Below, in pieces: positions 59,123-64,000 of a stretch of DNA of 64,000 nucleotides. The notes under the pieces were generated by a model, which was not told where the DNA came from, did not search any database, and saw nothing but the letters and a program-made list of their open reading frames with translations. Each line of letters opens with the position of its first letter. Position 1 is the stretch's first letter. The stretch comes from Acidithiobacillus ferrooxidans ATCC 23270. GTDB lineage: Bacteria > Pseudomonadota > Gammaproteobacteria > Acidithiobacillales > Acidithiobacillaceae. The DNA lies in the NCBI RefSeq assembly GCF_000021485.1, contig NC_011761.1, forward strand, positions 960,001 through 1,024,000, given 5' to 3'. A program made the translations under genes and the position numbers.

Positions 59123-60682
59123 CTAACGGACATTGCGACTCGCGCCACCCCAGAGGATGAAAGAGAATGGGGGGTGAGGAGATGGCGGATTGAGGTCGAG
59201 CAAGTTTTTGGTGATTCCATCCCGACTCTAACGTGACCCGCCAGGCCGACTCGTACCCCGGATTGCCTCCCTTGAGAGCGCACATTAAAAGGGCCGCCTG
59301 AGGCTTGCCACAGGCTGGTGATTTCGGCGCTGGCATTCGCCATCTCTCCCTTTGATAGTAATTGGAGAGACGTCGTTATGGAACTGCAATCCCTCTTTCA
59401 CCGGGTTATCGGACTGGATGTTCATCAGGCCCAGGTCACCGCCTGTGCCATTCTCACGGACCCTGACGGAAACGTTACGATTGAGCGCCGGCAATTTGGT
59501 GCTTTTCAGAAGGACCGGAAGGCATTGGCCCTGTGGTGTGCCTCCCATCGGCCCGATACGGTGGTCATGGAGAGCACCGGGATCTACTGGAAGAGTCCCT
59601 ATGCGGCCCTGGAAAAGGTGGGGATCCAGGCACAGGTCGTGAACGCCAGGCACGTCAAACAGGTCCCCGGTCGCAAGACCGATGTTGGGGATGCAGAGTG
59701 GCTCGCCACCCTGGCTCGAGCCGGACTGCTGCGGGGTTCCTTCGTTCCCCCGGCACAACTGCGGGAGCTGCGGCTGATCGCCCGACAGCGGCAAAATCTG
59801 GTGGGCATGCTCTCGTCGGAGAAAAACCGCTTGCACAAGGTGCTGACCGATGGCGGAATTCGACTGGGGGTGGTGGTCAGCGATATCCATGGGCAATCGG
59901 CCCGGGCCATGATCCAGGCCCTGATTCAGGGGAGTCCCCCGGAGGCCGTACTCCGACTGGCCAGCCGACGGCTCAAAGCCAGCCAGGAGGAGATCCTGGA
60001 TGCCCTGCAAGGCGAGTTGAGTGCCAGTCACCGCTTTGTCCTGGACGAGACGCTCCGCCATATCGAGTCTCTGGAGGCCCAAATCGCGCGCTTCGATGTC
60101 CAACTGCTGGAGGGCTTGAAGCCGCAAAAGAATGCTCTCGAACTCCTGCAGACCTTGCCGGGCATCGATACCGTGGGTGCTGCCTTGCTGCTGGTCGAAA
60201 TCGGAGACGACATGAGCGTCTTTGGGAGCGCCGATCGACTGGCCTCCTGGACCGGCCTTTGTCCCGGGAACAATGAGTCTGCCGGAAAACGGAAAAGTGG
60301 GCGAACCCGCAAGGGCAACCCGTATGTCCGTCGGATCCTCTGCGAATGCGCCCACGCCGCCAGTCGTACCCACTGCGCCCTGCGCTCCAAGTTCCAGAGT
60401 CTGGTCGTCCGTAGGGGGCACAAGCGCTCCATCATCGCCCTGGCCCACAAAATGCTGCGCATCATCTACTTCATGCTCTCACACGGCAAGTACTACCGGG
60501 ATGCCGATACGGACTATGAGGCACTGAGTGTGCAGCGCAATGCTTCTCGCTGGATCAAGAAACTGATCAAATTCGGCTTCCTGCCGCAGCATCAGCCAGC
60601 GTAGAGCGTCACTTCGATCCCAATATGGCCACCCGATGGCCAGGGATTGCCGTGCCCATTCCACGGATTTCTTTCACATTAA
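59123..60682 (+). mobile_element. IS110-family insertion sequence, copy 2
   Basis: A 1.56-kb element, apparently identical to the inverted copy at 40990-42549. Ends were read by comparing the two: it starts CTAACGGACATTGCG and ends CACATTAA. About 255 bases precede the transposase start (59123-59377), the position of the bridge RNA in this family. It splits the gene at 59095. Confidence 0.92.
59378..60604 (+). CDS. IS110-family transposase (DEDD), copy 2
   Basis: A 408-residue protein with the same sequence as the 41068 transposase, including Asp14, Glu65, Asp102, Asp105 and the C-terminal Ser region. GGAGAG at 59363 supports ATG 59378. The intact twin copy makes activity plausible. Confidence 0.95.
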   Translation: MELQSLFHRVIGLDVHQAQVTACAILTDPDGNVTIERRQFGAFQKDRKALALWCASHRPDTVVMESTGIYWKSPYAALEKVGIQAQVVNARHVKQVPGRKTDVGDAEWLATLARAGLLRGSFVPPAQLRELRLIARQRQNLVGMLSSEKNRLHKVLTDGGIRLGVVVSDIHGQSARAMIQALIQGSPPEAVLRLASRRLKASQEEILDALQGELSASHRFVLDETLRHIESLEAQIARFDVQLLEGLKPQKNALELLQTLPGIDTVGAALLLVEIGDDMSVFGSADRLASWTGLCPGNNESAGKRKSGRTRKGNPYVRRILCECAHAASRTHCALRSKFQSLVVRRGHKRSIIALAHKMLRIIYFMLSHGKYYRDADTDYEALSVQRNASRWIKKLIKFGFLPQHQPA

Positions 60683-61234
60683 CAGCATCAGCGACGCCGG
60701 AGCCATCCGGCGGCTGGTGGAAAACCTGTATCAAGGCTGGGGATACAACGCCTACCGCAAAGAGAACCAGCTTCGCGCGGACGATCTGCTGGTTCGCGGC
60801 AAGATCTCGGAACTTCTGTCCGACCTGCGCCGGCGGTGGCAGGTCCGTGAGCAGGCCTGGCGCGCGGAGCATTTGCCGCCTCCGACCCGGGAACATCCGT
60901 ATCCGGATGCGGAGGCCGTGAAGGCCGCTCAATCCATGCAGGCCATCCAGAAACAGATCGAGGCCTTCGAGGTCAAGATCCGAACGGCTGCGGTGCCCGA
61001 GAATGATCGGGTGTGGCAGCGGCACCGGAATGAGAAGGATATCCTCGAACACTTGATGGCGATTGATCAGCAAATGCTGGAAAGCGTGATCGGCCTGATG
61101 GAGTCCGTGAGCACCTGTGCCGTCTCCGAGTTTCACCTTGGAGACTTGGAACAGGTGTGGGCCGCGCGGCAGGACCTGCTGTTTGGAGGCGGCATCGGCA
61201 CCTACTGAAACCAACCGGCCGATCGGCCCATGCG

Positions 61235-61262
61235 CCCCAGGGAGTCCCCCTGGGGTTTTTTG
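61235..61262 (+). terminator. Intrinsic terminator after the split gene
   Basis: CCCCAGGG (61235-61242), short loop, CCCTGGGG (61248-61255), then TTTTTTG. It ends the SPFH operon. Confidence 0.9.
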
Positions 61263-61320
61263 TGGGCGGTTTTCTGTCGGGTACTCCTCCATGGAATTGA
61301 ATGGGATGGAGGAGTTATCA

Positions 61321-61683
61321 ATGGAAATTGACGCAGGTGATGTAGTCTGGGGCTTCTGGCCTTACGACGGCGAGGGCGGGAAAAACCGTCCGCTTTTGGT
61401 GCTTTGGCGTAATAAAGATACGGGGATGCTGGAAGTCGCCTATGGCTCAAGCCAGCACGTCGTAGAGATCAAGGATGGTGAGTCGGACAATCCAAAAGAG
61501 TTTCTGGTCACAAATCGTCAAGACATGGTTCTTACCGGATTGAACAGACCGACACGGTTCAACTTAGGGGATAGGATGCAAATTTCCCCGGAAAAGGTTG
61601 AGGCGATTGGGCATGTGCGCACCAGAAACATGCTTTACCGCCTCGAAAGGGCTGTAAAAGCGGCTCACATTATTTTAGAATAA
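61321..61683 (+). CDS. PemK/MazF-like protein
   Basis: A 120-residue protein with DAGDVVWGFWPYDGEGGKNRPLLVLWRNKD, Arg in KNRPLLV and a strand core as in PemK/MazF toxins. The later part (TGLNRPTRFNLGDRMQI) differs from canonical MazF. GGAGG at 61308 supports ATG 61321. A short partner gene follows ten bases later, so a toxin-first pair is likely. Confidence 0.75.
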   Translation: MEIDAGDVVWGFWPYDGEGGKNRPLLVLWRNKDTGMLEVAYGSSQHVVEIKDGESDNPKEFLVTNRQDMVLTGLNRPTRFNLGDRMQISPEKVEAIGHVRTRNMLYRLERAVKAAHIILE

Positions 61684-61693
61684 GGAGGAAAGA

Positions 61694-61924
61694 ATGAATC
61701 TAAGGAGCGCGGTTATGGGTACCTTTGTCATTTCTGACGAAAGAATCTCTGATGCTGTAAGAGGCAATCTGGAGGTTCTGCGTCGCTACTTGCCAGACAT
61801 GGACGACGGGCAGATCGTGGAGACAGCCTTGCTGCGGATGCAGATGCAGGTTGTCGCATCGACCCCCAATACCACGGGACGATATCGAAATATTCTCGAG
61901 GTCTTCCAAGACTTCGGTATCTGA
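61694..61924 (+). CDS. Probable antitoxin partner of the PemK-like gene
   Basis: A 76-residue protein from ATG 61694 after AAGGAGG. RISDAVRGNLEVLRRYLPDMDDGQIVETALLRMQMQVV looks like a ribbon-helix-helix-type dimerisation segment followed by a flexible end. It has no family I can name. The position after a PemK-like gene is the main evidence. Confidence 0.5.
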   Translation: MNLRSAVMGTFVISDERISDAVRGNLEVLRRYLPDMDDGQIVETALLRMQMQVVASTPNTTGRYRNILEVFQDFGI

Positions 61925-61932
61925 CCAAACCC

Positions 61933-61961
61933 AACCCCTTGTCTTCGGACTTGGGGTTTTT
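61933..61961 (+). terminator. Intrinsic terminator after the PemK-like pair
   Basis: AACCCC-TT-GTC-TTCG-GAC-TT-GGGGTT (61933-61958) then TTT. The stem has one internal loop. It lies between this operon and the convergent recombinase gene. Confidence 0.75.
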
Positions 61962-62136
61962 CTTTTGGGCACCTATTCGCCGGTTTTTCCTACATATAGG
62001 CAGCATTTGCTGCGGCATGTGGCGAAATCTTGCGCGTAGCTGGGATTTTCTCCCGAAGAATGCGGTGAATAGGTCAGAAATGGACCGTAACACAGAATCC
62101 CCAAACGACCGGTGACGTGCGCCCCTGTCCCAGCGG

Positions 62137-63042
62137 CTATCCCAGCAAGTGCAGGTACTTGCTGGTCGTTCCGATGTTGCTGTGCCCCATGTTCTCTTGC
62201 ACCTGGCGCAGATCCATACCCTTGGCCAACCAGCGGCTGGCGGCGGTGTGCCGCAGGAGATGGGGTCCTTGTTGCGCCTTCTGGATTCCGGCGCGGTCGA
62301 GAAGCCGCCGGACAATCATGTAGAGCACCTGGGTGCTCAGGGCATTCCCCTCGTCCGTGAGAAACAGGGCATCGCTTTTGGATACGACCCGCGCCCGGGT
62401 CCGTATCCAGGCGCGTAGGCGATCCGCGTGCTCCGGCGTAAAACGCACGAGCCTTTCCTTGTCTCCCTTGCCGATGACCCGCAATCGGCCCTGGAAATAA
62501 TACTCGGCCGCCGAGTGGGGAAGGGCGCATATCTCGCTGGCGCGCAGGCCTGTATCGAAAATGAATCCGATCAGGGCGGCGTCCCGGATTCCGGCAATGG
62601 TTTCCTGTTTCGATGCTTCATACTGCAAGCGGTCCATATCGTCCCATTCGAGCACCGGACGCAATCTGGCGGTAGCTTTGCCGACGTTGCCACCTTTCTT
62701 GTGTTTTTGGTCTTCGATGAGGGCTCTGGCGGGATTCCCGGAAAACGGCCCATGTTCTTCCGTGGATTCCAGGTAGTCGAAGAAAAGCGCTAACGCGCCT
62801 GTGCGTACGTTCTGCGTATTGACTGGAGCGGTGCCGCCAGACTGTCCGGTCATGACGAATTTGCGGACCAGATGGATGCTGGCTTCGCTGATGCGCTCTA
62901 CACCATCAAAATCCAGAAATTCCAGAAAGCGATGCACATTGCGTCCGTAAATGCGAATCGTGGCCTTCGAGTAGGGATTCCGGAAGTTCGGGCCGGATAT
63001 CCAGCGGATGAAGCCTTCGGTTACCGCTTCAATGTCAATCAT
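62137..63042 (-). CDS. XerC/XerD-like tyrosine recombinase
   Basis: A 301-residue recombinase of XerC/D length. The catalytic set is complete: Arg167 in TGLRASEI, Lys in IGKGDKERLV, His261 and Arg264 in HLLRHTAA, His287 in ENMGHSNIGTT and Tyr296 in SKYLHLLG. AGGAGAG nine bases before the ATG at 63042 favours that start over one nine codons upstream. A dif-like palindrome lies 40 bases upstream. It may resolve multimers or integrate the element at a chromosomal site. Confidence 0.92.
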   Translation of the reverse strand: MIDIEAVTEGFIRWISGPNFRNPYSKATIRIYGRNVHRFLEFLDFDGVERISEASIHLVRKFVMTGQSGGTAPVNTQNVRTGALALFFDYLESTEEHGPFSGNPARALIEDQKHKKGGNVGKATARLRPVLEWDDMDRLQYEASKQETIAGIRDAALIGFIFDTGLRASEICALPHSAAEYYFQGRLRVIGKGDKERLVRFTPEHADRLRAWIRTRARVVSKSDALFLTDEGNALSTQVLYMIVRRLLDRAGIQKAQQGPHLLRHTAASRWLAKGMDLRQVQENMGHSNIGTTSKYLHLLG

Positions 63043-63082
63043 GGCTGCATTCTCTCCTGTTTTCTCCATGTTGGACCGCCAT

Positions 63083-63110
63083 GATTAGGATAATGTCACT
63101 TATCCTAACC
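63083..63110. other. Dif-like recombination site beside the recombinase gene
   Basis: Two 11-base arms, GATTAGGATAA (63083-63093) and TTATCCTAACC (63100-63110), flank a 6-base centre TGTCAC. The inner TTAGGATAA/TTATCCTAA are perfect inverted repeats and the ATAA/TTAT core is that of Xer sites such as dif. A second right-arm copy with TTATCCTAAC is at 63157-63166 after a similar centre (GTGTCC). It could also be an operator that represses the recombinase gene. Confidence 0.6.
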
Positions 63111-63263
63111 TAGCCACCCGGACCAAAGGCCATCTGGCGGCCTATATCTAGTGTCCTTATCCTAACACGTCCCAACATATTGACAAGCTCATTCAGTGCG
63201 CCTTTAATGTTCGTCGTGAGCCGATAAAAAGGCGAAAGCAGATCCATCATGGAAAAGGATGCA

Positions 63264-63611
63264 ATGATGAAAAATGTAGCTGGTGTTCCCGTCCGTCGTG
63301 TCTCTGCCGAGATATTCGGCGATCAGGCGGTAGACTTGGAGATCATGGAGGTTTCTCTTGGTTTGAACCGCGCAACCCGGAGCAAAGGCGATCGTGACGC
63401 TAAATTGGTCACGTTGGCGCTGGCGGCATTGCGCAAGGCTGTTTCTCAATACAGCGCCGAGAATCGCGTGCGCTACCCGGAACTGGGCGAGTTTTCAGAT
63501 TGGTTGGGAATCCAGCCTGAAAAATCGGAAGACGCACAGGTGACAGAAGTAGCAGCTCATCCGGCCATGGTTCCTCATGGCGCGGACGATGGCCCAGTAC
63601 CCATGACATAG
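63264..63611 (+). CDS. Protein of unknown function
   Basis: A 115-residue protein from ATG 63264 or 63267 (an earlier ATG at 63249 is less well placed against AAAAGGA at 63253). It carries LEIMEVSLGLNRATRSKGDRDAKLVTLALAALRKAVSQY, a helical region, and an acidic Pro-rich end. First gene of a unit that runs to the right edge. No family. Confidence 0.6.
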   Translation: MMKNVAGVPVRRVSAEIFGDQAVDLEIMEVSLGLNRATRSKGDRDAKLVTLALAALRKAVSQYSAENRVRYPELGEFSDWLGIQPEKSEDAQVTEVAAHPAMVPHGADDGPVPMT

Positions 63612-63622
63612 GATAGATTACC

Positions 63623-63889
63623 GTGAAAAAGACAAAAACAGGCGCTCCTACGAGGAAGCCGTCCCGCAAGCCATCCTGGTTGCTCCGATTGTATGCCCAG
63701 GTCGTCGCCCCCATTCTGGCGACCATCATCGTTCTTACCCCGATTGGCATCGCCTACTGGTCCGTTGCGCCGGGCGGCCCGTACCGGGCCTGGTTCGTCA
63801 AGGAATTCCAGGTGCCAGCGCATCCCAAAACTGGGCCAGGTCACACGGGATCCGACTCTGGTTCCAATGTGCATCTGCAAAAAGACTAG
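63623..63889 (+). CDS. Single-pass membrane protein of unknown function
   Basis: An 88-residue protein with a basic N-terminus (KKTKTGAPTRKPSRKPS), one transmembrane helix (VVAPILATIIVLTPIGIAYWSVA) and a His/Ser tail. No family. Confidence 0.6.
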   Translation: MKKTKTGAPTRKPSRKPSWLLRLYAQVVAPILATIIVLTPIGIAYWSVAPGGPYRAWFVKEFQVPAHPKTGPGHTGSDSGSNVHLQKD

Positions 63890-63900
63890 AGGAGATCGCC

Positions 63901-64000
63901 ATGCGCAAACTCATTTTCGTGCTTTCTTGCTGGTGGGCTGGCGCCGCTGGTGCCGCGACCGCGCCATTGTCCTTGTTTGGCGTGCCGCTGGAGCATGCCA
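63901..64000 (+). CDS. Secreted protein, 3' end outside window
   Basis: The frame starts ATG 63901 after GAGGAGA and encodes a signal peptide (MRKLIFVLSCWWAGAAGAATA) and 12 more residues before the edge. A periplasmic transfer-related enzyme, for example a lytic transglycosylase, is a guess from context only. Confidence 0.55.
   Translation, partial: MRKLIFVLSCWWAGAAGAATAPLSLFGVPLEHA

Larger units (their letters stand above)
59095..61208 (+). pseudogene. Unknown gene split by the IS110 copy 2 insertion
   Basis: ATG 59095 starts MSDPLLKDI and is cut at 59122 by the element. The rest lies after 60682: SISDAGAIRRLVENLYQGWGYNAYRKENQLRADDLLVRGKISELL ... DLEQVWAARQDLLFGGGIGTY. If one C of the junction is assigned to the target, the frame joins as DIP-SISDAGA. 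The restored product is about 185 residues, acidic and helical, with no known family. It forms an operon with the SPFH protein. A terminator follows. Confidence 0.75.

Noticed and set aside
62112-62793. Plus-strand frames opposite the tyrosine recombinase
   Set aside because: Antisense to a clear recombinase; no motifs and no ribosome sites.

Overview
The window carries no rRNA, tRNA or housekeeping core gene. It looks like part of a large conjugative plasmid or integrative conjugative element from a gammaproteobacterium-like or Acidithiobacillia-like host. The host guess is an inference from the mixture of F-type transfer genes, IS110/IS607 elements and gene style, and is not proven by any marker here. 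Nearly all genes lie on the plus strand. Many transfer genes start with TTG, and the TTG overlaps the preceding stop codon as TTGA.

Bases 1-5826 hold the end of traH, traG and a small membrane-protein gene. Bases 5827-8825 are a regulatory and stability island: an HU/IHF-type DNA-binding protein on the minus strand, a RES/Xre-type toxin-antitoxin pair behind a palindromic operator, and a Bro-N protein. Bases 8890-31827 are the main transfer region. It encodes inner-membrane and core-complex proteins (TraL, TraE, TraK, TraB, TraV), two tandem pilins, the TraC ATPase, TrbI, a TraF-type peptidase, a TrbC-TraW fusion, TraU and a very long TraN. Interleaved with these are features not usual for F-type systems: a GspE/PilB-like ATPase, an unidentified P-loop protein, four thioredoxin-fold (Dsb-like) proteins of which two lack the CXXC, and a protein that begins like the pilin but continues into a cysteine-rich and beta-sandwich-like region. 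Two further secreted proteins at 34216-36518 share those cysteine-rich and beta-sandwich modules, and TraN carries a related segment. I read this set as a modular pilus-tip or adhesion kit.

Bases 31885-36518 hold a MazEF pair, a lipoprotein and the two secreted proteins. Bases 36600-39168 hold an IS607-family element with a divergent TnpB, followed by a truncated gene. Bases 39219-40982 encode membrane proteins and a NERD-domain protein. Bases 42567-59100 are a densely packed accessory region of mostly small unknown genes. Recognisable members are an HtpX-type protease, a PrpA/lambda-type phosphatase, a DUF4031 protein, a nucleoside deoxyribosyltransferase-like protein, an isochorismatase-like hydrolase, a DedA-like membrane protein, a UvrD-like helicase and an SPFH protein. 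Two apparently identical 1.56-kb IS110-family copies in opposite orientation bracket this region (40990-42549 and 59123-60682). The right copy splits a gene.

Bases 61321-64000 hold a PemK-like gene with a small partner, a XerC/D-like tyrosine recombinase on the minus strand with a dif-like palindrome beside its start, and the start of another gene cluster. A motif of the form TAGTATATT(A/T)A or its reverse complement recurs 24-37 bases before at least nine start codons. It probably acts as a shared -10 element that ties these units into one regulon. No relaxase, TraD or replication gene is in the window, so plasmid and integrated element cannot be told apart.
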